Shown in pieces: positions 1 to 8,914 of a stretch of 64,000 nucleotides of DNA. How positions within the stretch are numbered: the stretch's first letter is position 1; each line of letters begins with the position of its first letter. The notes under the pieces are model-generated. The model did no database searches. It saw only the letters and a program-made list of their open reading frames with translations, and was not told the origin of the DNA. Source of the DNA: Pseudomonas alcaligenes (lineage in GTDB: Bacteria > Pseudomonadota > Gammaproteobacteria > Pseudomonadales > Pseudomonadaceae); assembly GCF_014490745.1 (NCBI RefSeq), contig NZ_LZEU01000001.1, forward strand, positions 2,817,501 to 2,881,500, written 5' to 3'. The translations under genes and the position numbers were made by a program.

Positions 1-859
1 CGCAGTTCTGCTGGCCCTGCAGCCAGCCGAAAATGGTCGCGGCCAGCACTAGCAACGGCTCGATGCTCTGGATCGCCAGCACGACTCGCCTGAGTTCGTC
101 ACTGATACCGGCACGCTGCTGCAACCAGCCACAGAAGCCCGAAACCTCCCACTCGGACGCTTCCGCCAGATAGATGTGTGCCAGCAAGAACAGCTCACGC
201 TGCAACGGGCTGGCAAGTCGGCCATCCAGCAGCAGGTTGACCAAGCGCTGGCGCAGCGACTGCTGGCCGAGCAGCGCGGCAAAAGCGGGAGCATGGCTCT
301 CGATCTCAACTCGGCTGACTTTTCTGCGCTGACAGATTCTGACCAGTGCCGTCCATTCTGTCTTGCCCAGGCCAGCGACCAGGCTATCAATGAACTCCTG
401 ACCCGCAGCAGTGGGCTTGCGCTGACCTGGCTCCAACAGATCCGCCAACTGTAAAGCCGTGCTATAGAGTCCCCAGAGGCCGTAACTGAGCTGGTTGCTG
501 AGAATCTCGGATTGACTGCCCCGGCCGAGGGGTAGCACCTTCAGTTCCGACTTGCCGAGGTTATTGCGCGCACGGGTGATGCCCAGCAGGCTGTCCCGGC
601 CGGACTGGCAGCGCAGATACGCTGCAAGCTGTTCGAAGCGCAGGAAATGCTCCTGCATCTCCCACGAGTTATCCGAGCACTCACTAGCATAGCGACAGCA
701 CAACAAGGCCACGATGAAGTTGTCGAGATTGCTGGTGACAGTAGTCAGGTTACCGACCAGCTTGCGGCCGATGGAGCTCCAGATGGCCTCAGCCCCGAGT
801 GGATCTCGCGTACCCTTCGGACGCGATCGCTCATCGAACAGCGACAGTACAGTCAGCAT
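1..859 (-). CDS. Unknown protein, 3' end cut by the window edge
   Basis: An open frame runs on the minus strand from an ATG at 857-859 to base 1 without a stop, about 286 codons. The protein starts MLTVLSLFDERSRPKG, is largely helical and leucine-rich, and ends at the edge in a hydrophobic stretch (LLVLAATIFGWLQG). I recognise no domain or catalytic motif. It is transcribed away from the cytosine methyltransferase gene, with about 375 bases between the two starts. It could be part of the same defence neighbourhood or the last-read gene of another operon lying to the left. The continuous frame and Pseudomonas-like codon use support a real gene; function is unknown. Confidence 0.55.
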   Translation of the reverse strand, partial: MLTVLSLFDERSRPKGTRDPLGAEAIWSSIGRKLVGNLTTVTSNLDNFIVALLCCRYASECSDNSWEMQEHFLRFEQLAAYLRCQSGRDSLLGITRARNNLGKSELKVLPLGRGSQSEILSNQLSYGLWGLYSTALQLADLLEPGQRKPTAAGQEFIDSLVAGLGKTEWTALVRICQRRKVSRVEIESHAPAFAALLGQQSLRQRLVNLLLDGRLASPLQRELFLLAHIYLAEASEWEVSGFCGWLQQRAGISDELRRVVLAIQSIEPLLVLAATIFGWLQGQQNC

Positions 860-1181
860 TGAACTTCAAAATCCTTTTTTGGCGACGGGGCAATGGTAAG
901 GCGGCAACTGGTAGTTGGCTGGCTGTAACTCAAGCGGCACGGAGTGTATCGCCATGCTGCGACGAAATGCGACGTTCTACATGCAACCCGGCACGGACTT
1001 GGATCGGCAGCGGAACACTACCCATCCGAGCTCAAAACGTTGCAAACCTAGGGCTGTTGAGTGGGCGGCAGGGAAAGCTACCCTCGCTTACCATGTCACC
1101 CTCATTTCTTGCCCACCACATGGTGAACCGGTACCATTTACCACACGTCATGCGCATCTTTTCGAAGACTGCGCCCCTCTT

Positions 1182-1205
1182 GAGCGCGCTGTGGCGCTCT
1201 TTTTA
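1182..1205 (+). terminator. Terminator-like hairpin just upstream of the methyltransferase gene
   Basis: GAGCGC and GCGCTC are separated by six bases and followed by a run of five T on the plus strand. It lies about 30 bases before the methyltransferase ATG, so it would stop any plus-strand transcript entering from the left or act in a leader. The rest of 860-1181 shows no convincing gene; it should carry the divergent promoters for the unknown gene at 1-859 and the methyltransferase. Confidence 0.5.
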
Positions 1206-1234
1206 TTTCCGCCTTGGGCGCATCGGCTAATTCA

Positions 1235-2821
1235 ATGAATTACAAGGAATCTATCCCGGTCATCGACCTCTTTGCGGGGCCGGGTGGACTCGGAGAGGGA
1301 TTCTCCTCCATCGGTGGGAATGAAACGGGAACACGCAAGTTCAAGCTTCGTGTCTCGATCGAGAAAGACCCCATTGCTCACGCGACCCTTTCTCTTCGCG
1401 CATTGTTCCGTGCATTCCCCAAAGGCAAGGTGCCCGAGGCCTACTACCAATACATCCGGGGCGAGTTAACCCGTGAAGAGCTTTTCAATCATCCGGATGT
1501 CCCGGCGGAGGCTGTGGAGGCCTCGAAAGAGGCGAAGCTCGCAGAGCTTGGTAAAGTCTCCCCTGATGAAGTCGACCACTGGATTAGAGAAGCCCTGAAT
1601 GGTGCCAATGAATGGGTTCTCATTGGCGGCCCACCGTGTCAGGCATACTCTGTAGCCGGCCGCGCCCGTCGGACTCGCGAGAGCCAGGAAGAATTTGAGA
1701 GCGACGAGAAGCACTTTCTCTACAAGGAATATCTACGGATTATTCGTGAATTCCAGCCTACGATCTTCGTCATGGAGAACGTAAAAGGCATCTTGTCCTC
1801 CAAGCACAGTGGATCACACATCTTCCAACAAATACTCGAGGACCTCTCGACTCCTGCTGACGATCTTACGTATCGCATCCGCTCCTTTGTCGTACCTGAT
1901 GATGTGGAAAAACTGGAGCCACACGACTTCATCATCCAAGCAGAACGCTACGGCCTTCCGCAGGCACGGCACAGAGTTATCCTGTTCGGTATTCGCGCTG
2001 ATGTCGCCTCGACTTGTCCCGCGCTGTTGGAGCGCCCGCAAAACCTAGTACTGGAACCCAGCAAAACAGCCTTTACCGTTGGGCAGGCCTTATCAGGGCT
2101 TCCCCCACTACGTAGCAAGATCTCAAGGGGGAAGGATTCCCTTGAAGCCTGGCTTGCAGCCTTGGGTGAGGCCAACTCTATCCTTTTGCGCCCTTACGTA
2201 GCCGGCCGAGGTGACCTATTAGATACCATGCGGGATGCAGCTGCCGACGCACAGCGACTGGATTCTAATGGCAGTGGATTCATACCTTGGAGCGAAACTC
2301 CAAAGATGAGTGCCAAACAGCGCGAGTGGTTCCTCGACCCTAGACTGAAAGGAGTTCTGCAGCATGAGGCAAGGAGCCATATGCGCTCTGACCTTCACAG
2401 GTATATTTTTGCAGCAAGCTTCGCAAAGCTCTATGGAACCTCACCCAAAATACACCAATTCCCCGAGCAGCTCCTGCCAGCGCATGAGAACGTCTCATCC
2501 GATTCAGTCCCCTTTAGCGACCGTTTCAGGGTTCAAATGGCGGATGGCCCATCAACGACTGTTGTCGCTCACATAGCCAAAGATGGTCATTACTACATAC
2601 ACCCCGACCCGAGTCAGTGCCGGAGCTTGACTGTTCGCGAAGCTGCACGACTGCAGACCTTCCCTGACAATTACTTCTTCGAAGGCAACAGAACACAGCA
2701 GTACACGCAGATCGGAAACGCTGTGCCACCACTTCTCGCTCGGAAAATTGCAGCTATCGTTGCCGCGGTCATAGACTCTTATCGGGCAGGGAAAACTCGC
2801 CAAATATCGCCGGGCATTTGA
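1235..2821 (+). CDS. dcm: DNA (cytosine-5)-methyltransferase, Dcm/M.HpaII type
   Basis: Transfers a methyl group from S-adenosylmethionine to C5 of cytosine in a DNA target. Conserved motifs appear in order: motif I DLFAGPGGLGEGF near residue 10, motif IV GGPPCQAYSVAG around residue 130 with the catalytic cysteine, motif VI MENVKG, motif VIII QARHRVILFG, and motifs IX-X at the end (SLTVREAARLQTFP, QIGNAVPPLLA). At 528 residues it is a normal-to-large member. The ATG at 1235 is preferred over an in-frame TTG at 1214; neither has a strong ribosome-binding site. It converges on the vsr gene, overlapping it by 53 bases. As a neighbour of the MORC/Z1 operon it probably supplies self-marking. The target sequence cannot be read from the protein. 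Confidence 0.93.
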   Translation: MNYKESIPVIDLFAGPGGLGEGFSSIGGNETGTRKFKLRVSIEKDPIAHATLSLRALFRAFPKGKVPEAYYQYIRGELTREELFNHPDVPAEAVEASKEAKLAELGKVSPDEVDHWIREALNGANEWVLIGGPPCQAYSVAGRARRTRESQEEFESDEKHFLYKEYLRIIREFQPTIFVMENVKGILSSKHSGSHIFQQILEDLSTPADDLTYRIRSFVVPDDVEKLEPHDFIIQAERYGLPQARHRVILFGIRADVASTCPALLERPQNLVLEPSKTAFTVGQALSGLPPLRSKISRGKDSLEAWLAALGEANSILLRPYVAGRGDLLDTMRDAAADAQRLDSNGSGFIPWSETPKMSAKQREWFLDPRLKGVLQHEARSHMRSDLHRYIFAASFAKLYGTSPKIHQFPEQLLPAHENVSSDSVPFSDRFRVQMADGPSTTVVAHIAKDGHYYIHPDPSQCRSLTVREAARLQTFPDNYFFEGNRTQQYTQIGNAVPPLLARKIAAIVAAVIDSYRAGKTRQISPGI

Positions 2822-3230
2822 TCCAAGAGGACAGACTTTCAGGCAATGCTGCCAGTGCCTGAGTGTCTCGGGTCATACACTCCCAGACAACGACAACTCG
2901 CCAGCCAGCCTCAGCCAACGCGATCTGCGTTCTGCGATCCCTCTCTACATTAGCCTCAAGCTTTCTTCGCCAGAACTCAGGGCGAGTAGAAGGGATCTTT
3001 GCATTGGCACAGCCTTGATGCATGTGCCAAAAGCAACCGTGCACGAACAGTGCGACCCTCCATTTGGGAAAAACCACGTCGGGGACTCCGGGCAAGTCCT
3101 TCCTGTGCAACCTGAAACGAAAACCGGCCTTGAAAAGGACACGACGTACAAGCATCTCGGGCTTGGTGTCCTTTCCTCGTATTCCCGACATCATCCGGCT
3201 TCGAGTCAGTGTGTTTACTACATCTGTCAC
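2769..3230 (-). CDS. vsr: Very short patch repair (Vsr-type) endonuclease
   Basis: Vsr nicks beside T:G mismatches that arise when 5-methylcytosine deaminates, so it normally accompanies a cytosine methyltransferase, as here. Family motifs are clear: MSGIRGKDTKPEMLVRRVL at the N-terminus, PGVPDVVF with the catalytic aspartate, FVHGCFWHMHQGC with the histidine/cysteine cluster, and VVWECMTRD near the end. It has 153 residues, the usual length. The start is a GTG whose last bases overlap the TGA of the AIPR gene (GTGA), with GGGGAGG just upstream, so it is translationally coupled as the last gene of the operon. In this operon it may be a repair enzyme or could have been recruited as the nuclease. 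Confidence 0.92.
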   Translation of the reverse strand: MTDVVNTLTRSRMMSGIRGKDTKPEMLVRRVLFKAGFRFRLHRKDLPGVPDVVFPKWRVALFVHGCFWHMHQGCANAKIPSTRPEFWRRKLEANVERDRRTQIALAEAGWRVVVVWECMTRDTQALAALPESLSSWIKCPAIFGEFSLPDKSL

Positions 3231-5011
3231 AGCCCTCCCCGGCGCGCCTCAGGGACATCGACCGAAGGCGCAGAGAATGGCCGAGAGAACATGGCCTCTC
3301 GGCACTCTGGCCGCTTCGCCCATTCGGAGATCATCCTGCCATTTGCGGTGTCATGGAGACGGTCATGGACTTCCCGAGCCCAAATTTCGATCTGCTCAAC
3401 AAGCTGAGGAGATACGCCTTGTCTACTCCAGATCCGCTCAAGATCAAATGACTCGCCGTAAGTCTTGGAAACCACCGCGACAGTGTAAGCAGCAACGTTG
3501 GCGAGAAAGGCCGGCACCAATGGTCGTGCCGCCTTGTGAACTGCTTTGAAGAGTAATGCCTTCGAGACAACAGCCTTAAAATAGGCCACATCCGGAGTGA
3601 AAACCTTTCCTTCAGCTTCCCCCTCAGTCATATCGGACATAAACCGATCAAAGCACTTCTGTGCACCAAGGCTGACAACGTCAGCCTGACCATCCCACGC
3701 CTTGGAGTACTTCGCCAACTCGGTTTTCGTGATCTTCCTAGAGGTTGGGACTGAGTCCTTCAGCGCGCGCAGCTTGGCAGGGGTAACACCCTCACGCGCA
3801 AGAAGAGTGTTGTAACTGCCTGCAGCTCTTTCGTAGAACCATCGCCCTGTACCATCAGGGCAGTAGACAGAAAGAGACAGCCGCTCAATATCAACATGAA
3901 ACGGCTTGTTGGCCGATAGGTCTGATTGGCGAACAGCATTTTGACTATTGGCATAACGCGAGATATCGGAGACAAGGGCTTCCTCTTTTGTAGGATCCTC
4001 CTCCTTCATAACGATGATTTTGGCTGGGACGCGAACCTTGCTCAAATCCGTGTCAGCATATTTCTTCTTGGCGAAGAAAATGGAGGCTGTAGTTTGACCG
4101 CCATTCACGATTTGCATACCGCGCAACCAAGCGATACCTGGTGATCCATCCGCGGCACGATCAAGCCGCATCTCATCAGCGACTAATACAATCCCGTTGT
4201 TGTAAGCCATGAATCTTTCCGGCGCATTCCGAAGGGTATTCTGAAGCCCCGCATTCACACCCTTCGCTTTTACGCTTAGGAATGAGCGGACATTGGCCTC
4301 AAGTAGACGAGGTCCGAACCTCTCGTAGACAAACCGAAGTGCTTCACCCGGGATAGCAGTAAGTGCATAGTCATAGTCTCCTGTTTCACCAGGTACGAAA
4401 ACGCATGGTAGTGGAGAGCCAGACACCTCATTGAAATCAACAACAAGCTCATCACGTGGCTTACCTTCGGAGCGATGGCGGAACAGCCGCTCAATGTCCA
4501 TGACCTCAAGCTTCACGGACTTCCCACCAACATCTCGAGCCTTGAAACTCTTCGACTTGGCTATGCCGTCCGTAAGTACGTAGACGCGAACCTGCTCAAG
4601 CCCGTCATAAATTTCCCGAATCGTCAGCGCAAGGGAATGGACGTCACTTGAGGGGTCGAGCTTATCGGCGATACGTCCCGCCGCACAGAGTTCCAAAAAG
4701 CGGACACACTGGGCCGCCGCTGTCTTGACGTCTTGATCGGGGATCGAATTCAGGCTTTCGAAACCCTCGTAGAGACTGACGAACAGGTCGAGCTGGTCAG
4801 CATCTTCAGACATGGCATAGCCACTCAAGCGCAGATTCGCATTGCCAACCTTTCCCTGAAAGTGACAGACAACTGGCTCAAAAGTCATTCCTGCATCAAC
4901 AAGATGCTGCATCACCACTTCGGAAAAAACGAGTTCGGCAAAGGGGGAGCCGTCACTCATCTGAGCAGCTATCTCGCCCTTGGTCTCAGCGAAAAAATCA
5001 TCAAGGGTCAT
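3227..5011 (-). CDS. AIPR-family (abortive infection phage resistance) protein
   Basis: This is a 594-residue protein of the AIPR type (Pfam AIPR), found in phage-resistance loci and in MORC/Z1 operons. Recognisable family segments are MAYNNGIVLVADEM, MQIVNGGQTTASIFFA and AKIIVMKEED in the central half, followed by SDISRYANSQNAVRQSDLSA. Its molecular activity is not established in what I can see; a nuclease or effector role is often assumed. It overlaps the PD-(D/E)XK gene by 4 bases (ATGA) at its start and the vsr gene by 4 bases at its end. The family assignment is firm; its role as an effector is inference. Confidence 0.88.
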   Translation of the reverse strand: MTLDDFFAETKGEIAAQMSDGSPFAELVFSEVVMQHLVDAGMTFEPVVCHFQGKVGNANLRLSGYAMSEDADQLDLFVSLYEGFESLNSIPDQDVKTAAAQCVRFLELCAAGRIADKLDPSSDVHSLALTIREIYDGLEQVRVYVLTDGIAKSKSFKARDVGGKSVKLEVMDIERLFRHRSEGKPRDELVVDFNEVSGSPLPCVFVPGETGDYDYALTAIPGEALRFVYERFGPRLLEANVRSFLSVKAKGVNAGLQNTLRNAPERFMAYNNGIVLVADEMRLDRAADGSPGIAWLRGMQIVNGGQTTASIFFAKKKYADTDLSKVRVPAKIIVMKEEDPTKEEALVSDISRYANSQNAVRQSDLSANKPFHVDIERLSLSVYCPDGTGRWFYERAAGSYNTLLAREGVTPAKLRALKDSVPTSRKITKTELAKYSKAWDGQADVVSLGAQKCFDRFMSDMTEGEAEGKVFTPDVAYFKAVVSKALLFKAVHKAARPLVPAFLANVAAYTVAVVSKTYGESFDLERIWSRQGVSPQLVEQIEIWAREVHDRLHDTANGRMISEWAKRPECREAMFSRPFSAPSVDVPEARRGGL

Positions 5012-6021
5012 CCGTTTACTCCTAGTAGCCTCAGAGCCACATCGAGATCCGAGAGGAAGTCTCCGGCGTGCTCCAGATTGATTTCGTATAGAGCTCGACT
5101 GATACCGATGGGAACGGTTCCAGGAGTCAGCCGAGGAAAACCTTCGGACACAGAGAGAACTCTCCTCTCCTTCAGTTCGAACCTACGGGTGTAATGGCTC
5201 AAGTGACCCTCGTAGTATCCAGAAACCATGAGCCTTTCTCTGAGGAAAATGGCCGCTCCTGGTTCTCCGTCAAGGCGTCGCTCGATATCCGCGACCATCT
5301 CTGGAAGGGTGGCCCCCCCCTCCTCACGCGAGAACCGCATAGCCGCGAGGAAGAGTGGCGACGCCACGGAGTCGTCCAGCTGCTCAAGGGAGCCTATTTT
5401 CACCGGGAAGCCAGACGAGGACATCGTCGCCTTGACCTCAATTGCTCCGTCTCCCAACAGGAAGTCTTGGGGGGCGTCGTCGGGCCCCACCCAGCCCTTG
5501 AGCACTTCTTCAGCAGGAACTCCTGAATCTAGGAGAGCGATCACGAAGGCAAGCTCGCCCGCCAGGCCTAGCTCTGCCTCGGGGCTGAGAGAGCTCGCGC
5601 CACGCGACATGAATTTCTGCCAAGCAACTACTCGTCCGATTAAAACCCGTAACAACTTGGCCTCGGCAACACCAGCAGCGGCGGCCTCGTCCATAGCTCC
5701 GGCCACATCGCAAGCCATAGCAGCGAAAAGTTCAACGCTTCCGGCTGTTTGGCGAGTCAGCGCCAGCCTGAGCTCCCTCTCATTTGTTGAATCTACTTTC
5801 TCGACCGAAAAACCCTGTCCCTCGGGTAGCTTCTCGGTTCGAGCCAACCTGGCAGTAGGAAAGCAGAACAATATCGCCTCGGCGTTGGCCGGCGAGCGTC
5901 GCCCCGCCTGCACTTCGACGGGGCCCGCAGGAGATAGGGAAATTGCCTGCCAACCTGGAATGGAGTCACTGCAGGATAGTGACGACCAAGCCAGCAGGAA
6001 CTCTTCACTCGGACGGGCCAT
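5008..6021 (-). CDS. PD-(D/E)XK-motif protein, DUF4420 type
   Basis: A 337-residue protein starting MARPSEEFLLAW. The chosen ATG at 6021 overlaps the end of the Z1 gene by 17 bases; the open frame continues far upstream but only as a shadow of the Z1 gene. About residue 185-195 the sequence DFLLGDGAIEVKA gives the D-x(n)-E-V-K nuclease core typical of DUF4420 proteins, which accompany Z1 and AIPR proteins in MORC-type restriction loci. It is probably the DNA-cleaving subunit of the complex. The nuclease core is visible; substrate and partners are inferred from gene order. Confidence 0.82.
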   Translation of the reverse strand: MARPSEEFLLAWSSLSCSDSIPGWQAISLSPAGPVEVQAGRRSPANAEAILFCFPTARLARTEKLPEGQGFSVEKVDSTNERELRLALTRQTAGSVELFAAMACDVAGAMDEAAAAGVAEAKLLRVLIGRVVAWQKFMSRGASSLSPEAELGLAGELAFVIALLDSGVPAEEVLKGWVGPDDAPQDFLLGDGAIEVKATMSSSGFPVKIGSLEQLDDSVASPLFLAAMRFSREEGGATLPEMVADIERRLDGEPGAAIFLRERLMVSGYYEGHLSHYTRRFELKERRVLSVSEGFPRLTPGTVPIGISRALYEINLEHAGDFLSDLDVALRLLGVNG

Positions 6022-8914
6022 ATTCTTGCATCCAATACAGGAGGTTGACTTCGTACTCCACGCTGATCGGGTTGTCGCTGGAGGGGAAAGCAATGGCGAA
6101 GGCCATGATGGGCTTGTTCCACCCGGGAACGATGAGCCGCTCAGGCGTTTTGTCCTTGTAGAAGTAGGGCGTGAGCGGATAAAGCAGAAGCAATCCGCAG
6201 TCCACGTCACCTCCGAGCTTTCCACGAGCTTCGCGGATGCCCTTGCCGCTGGGGAAGTTCGGCAGCGAGACCCGACCACGCGCCGGGTCGGGTTTCCAAG
6301 ACGCGCGGGTGAGAGCCAATGCCTCGCGCCAGGTGCCATCGCCAAGGTCGATACCTTCATCCTTGGGGTCAGTGAGTACACCGATAGCAAAATTCTTGGG
6401 ATCGATCTTCTCGAGATCAACGGAGTCCTCAGTCTTGCGAATCGAATAGCTCTTCGAAGGGGCGCCGCCGGGGAAGATGTGCGGATCCCCTTCGCCATTG
6501 CCGCCGCCGAGCAGCGCAACGCTCCACTTCTTCAATTGACCGGTATCGACCATCTTGGTGATGAACTCTGCCAGCACTGCAGCCTTGGCGCTGGTGGCAT
6601 TCGGATGGGTCACATACGCACCAAGGAACGCAAGCACCTTGGATACATCAACATCTTTCCATAGGCGGGCACTTGGCCAGGAGTCCGGATCGCCATCGCG
6701 GCCATACTTCGGTGAGTCCTCCCATGGCCCCGCAAGCGACTCGATCAGGGCGTCCGTCGCGTCGAGATTCTGCTGCTGAATCTTGGCATCGCGGTGAAAC
6801 AGGATTGTCTGCGGGCGGGTACCGCTGTAAGTCAGCGAAAGCGTCTGCGCATTGCGCATCTTCAAGGGGGAGGTGACGGTGAGCACCTCATGCGACATCA
6901 CTTTGAGCCCATACTGCTCCGGCGTCAGCTTGGCCTCAGCCATGAAGTCGAACTCTTCCCGCAACTCCTCTGATGCGTCGGCAATGTGGCCGAACCATTT
7001 CACTAGGTCGGGAGACGTGTAGAGGCGGCACAGGTCAAGGTATCCGGGGCGGTAGCCGAACCAGCGGCCCATTTGCATGAGCGTGTCATACATCTTCGTC
7101 GTGCGCACAAAGTAGCTAACACACAACCCTTCCAACGTCAGGCCCCGGGCAAGCTTGTCACCACCAACCGCGATCACCTTGAGTGCCGCACCGGGTGTCG
7201 CATAGTCGAGCGCGTCCTTGGCCGTTCCATTGATCGAACGGATCTGAATGTCATGCAGCACTTCGGGCAAGACGGCGAGGATGTCGTCCCAGCTCGGCAT
7301 GGTTGGCGGACACTCCTCGACCGGAGAAAGCATCGCGACTTGGTCACGGACTGGGAGAAAGTCTTCGTCCCAGAGCCTGCGCAAGTGATCTAGCAGCTCC
7401 TCGGCGCCGATGCCGCGGCTGATCTTCTGGCGCATGCGACGTACGGCTTCCTCGATCTGCTCTCCCACATGGTTCTGCACATCTACGTAGCGAGTGACGT
7501 GAACCAACATTGAGCTGTGCTGATCCCCTTGACCGCGTAGCTCTCGCACCGAGCAGGCCAAGACGAAAGCGTATATTGCCTCGCGCAGAGAAGGCGGAAT
7601 GCTCTCTTGTCCGTTGAAAGTAGGGACATGCGCTTTATTGTGCTTCGGCGGCATCCACCCCGAGTCCGCCTCAGGATCGTAGTGATCCGCAATATCCCGG
7701 GATAGGGGAAGAGCTCCCTTGCGCCCCTCCTTGGTCATCTTGCCGAACATGCGGGCGGGGCCCACATAATTGGAAGGGGCGGCCAGGTTGATAATGAAAG
7801 ATCTGGGGAAGAGATCCGGGCCTTCCTTGGCCGTCGCGCCCTTGTGATGGATGAAGATATTGGCGAAAGGTGTTGCCGTGTAGCCAACGTAAGCCTTGCG
7901 CGTGAAGGCGTGCAAGACTTGGCGAATGAGACTGTTGATGGTCTTGGGCTGATGCTCTTCGTCCGGCGTGCCGTCATCATTGAACATCTGCTCGCCCGTA
8001 TCGACGGACGCGTTGTCCGCCTCATCGTCGATCATCAGCAATGGAAGCTTCGTCACCAGCTTACGACCATCACTCGCGCTGGTACTGTCAGCCACACGCG
8101 TTTGAATCCAGTTCAGCAGGGCCGTAAGGACCGTCTTCTGCTTCTTGACGACGAAAAGCCATGGCCGCTCCTCGGGCGAAATACCGTGAAAGTGTTTGGC
8201 AATGGCCTTGCTAAAATCACCGTTCTCCGCGCGTGTTGTTGCAGAATTGGTCTTCAAGTCTTCGCCGAACTCGGCCACGCCAATGGGCATGCCCGGGTCG
8301 CGATCGATAGTCGTCTCGTATCCCAGGAAGCTTTCTTCCAGCCGCATCTGGGTCTGCGAGCGCAAATTGTTGTGCATACCCGCAAGCACGATGATGATCT
8401 TGTAGCCTGCGTCGGCTGCCTTGCAGATAAGCCCGGAGTAATTGCTGGTCTTACCGGATTGCACATGCCCGACGACAAGTCCCCGGCGATCCCAGTCATC
8501 TCCCCGCTGAGGGTCTTCCAGCAGGCCGAGGATGTCGTCGGTGGCCTCATCGAGCCCTTCGACTACCGTGTCGGATAACTTGGACTCCAAGAAGTCCCCG
8601 TAGCGCCGCCAGTAGTGCCAATCGCGCTTGCGAGCCGCAGTGAGCCAGTCGATGTGGCCCACGTTGTCTCTGAGTGTGGTCGATTTGCCGATCCAGTGGC
8701 TGAAGCGCTGGATTAGAGTGGCAACGGCTTTACCCTGATCTACAGCATGCGCTGAATCGCTTGCGAACATTGCCGTCGCGAGCTGAACCTTCTCGGCAAT
8801 GAAGGTCGGAGTAATCTTGGATTTGTCCTTCTCGGCCTTCACCAACCGCTGTGCGGTAGCAATAACATTTTCCAGCAGTTCAGCTTGCGCTGCTGCCTCT
8901 TCCGCTGAGGTCAT
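6005..8914 (-). CDS. Z1-domain ATPase (superfamily II helicase-like)
   Basis: A 969-residue Z1-domain protein. Helicase motifs are clear: Walker A in VVGHVQSGKTSNYSG near residue 150, Walker B LLMIDDEADNAS near 290, motif III GYTATPFANIF near 345, and a motif VI-like segment QMGRWFGYRPGY near 610. Z1 proteins are thought to translocate on or unwind DNA in MORC/MutL-containing restriction systems. The ATG at 8912-8914 overlaps the stop of the MutL/MORC-type gene by 4 bases, so the two are translationally coupled and probably made in fixed ratio. The family call is firm; the exact helicase activity is not demonstrated by the sequence. Confidence 0.9.
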   Translation of the reverse strand: MTSAEEAAAQAELLENVIATAQRLVKAEKDKSKITPTFIAEKVQLATAMFASDSAHAVDQGKAVATLIQRFSHWIGKSTTLRDNVGHIDWLTAARKRDWHYWRRYGDFLESKLSDTVVEGLDEATDDILGLLEDPQRGDDWDRRGLVVGHVQSGKTSNYSGLICKAADAGYKIIIVLAGMHNNLRSQTQMRLEESFLGYETTIDRDPGMPIGVAEFGEDLKTNSATTRAENGDFSKAIAKHFHGISPEERPWLFVVKKQKTVLTALLNWIQTRVADSTSASDGRKLVTKLPLLMIDDEADNASVDTGEQMFNDDGTPDEEHQPKTINSLIRQVLHAFTRKAYVGYTATPFANIFIHHKGATAKEGPDLFPRSFIINLAAPSNYVGPARMFGKMTKEGRKGALPLSRDIADHYDPEADSGWMPPKHNKAHVPTFNGQESIPPSLREAIYAFVLACSVRELRGQGDQHSSMLVHVTRYVDVQNHVGEQIEEAVRRMRQKISRGIGAEELLDHLRRLWDEDFLPVRDQVAMLSPVEECPPTMPSWDDILAVLPEVLHDIQIRSINGTAKDALDYATPGAALKVIAVGGDKLARGLTLEGLCVSYFVRTTKMYDTLMQMGRWFGYRPGYLDLCRLYTSPDLVKWFGHIADASEELREEFDFMAEAKLTPEQYGLKVMSHEVLTVTSPLKMRNAQTLSLTYSGTRPQTILFHRDAKIQQQNLDATDALIESLAGPWEDSPKYGRDGDPDSWPSARLWKDVDVSKVLAFLGAYVTHPNATSAKAAVLAEFITKMVDTGQLKKWSVALLGGGNGEGDPHIFPGGAPSKSYSIRKTEDSVDLEKIDPKNFAIGVLTDPKDEGIDLGDGTWREALALTRASWKPDPARGRVSLPNFPSGKGIREARGKLGGDVDCGLLLLYPLTPYFYKDKTPERLIVPGWNKPIMAFAIAFPSSDNPISVEYEVNLLYWMQEYGPSE

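Noticed and set aside
6022..6519. Upstream extension of the PD-(D/E)XK protein to 503 residues
   Set aside because: The added 166 residues are a shadow of the Z1 C-terminus; the ATG at 6021 gives a family-like start and a normal short overlap.
5228..6664. A 478-codon plus-strand frame across the DUF4420 and Z1 genes
   Set aside because: It lies antisense to two clear genes with family motifs and has low-complexity Ser/Ala/Arg sequence.
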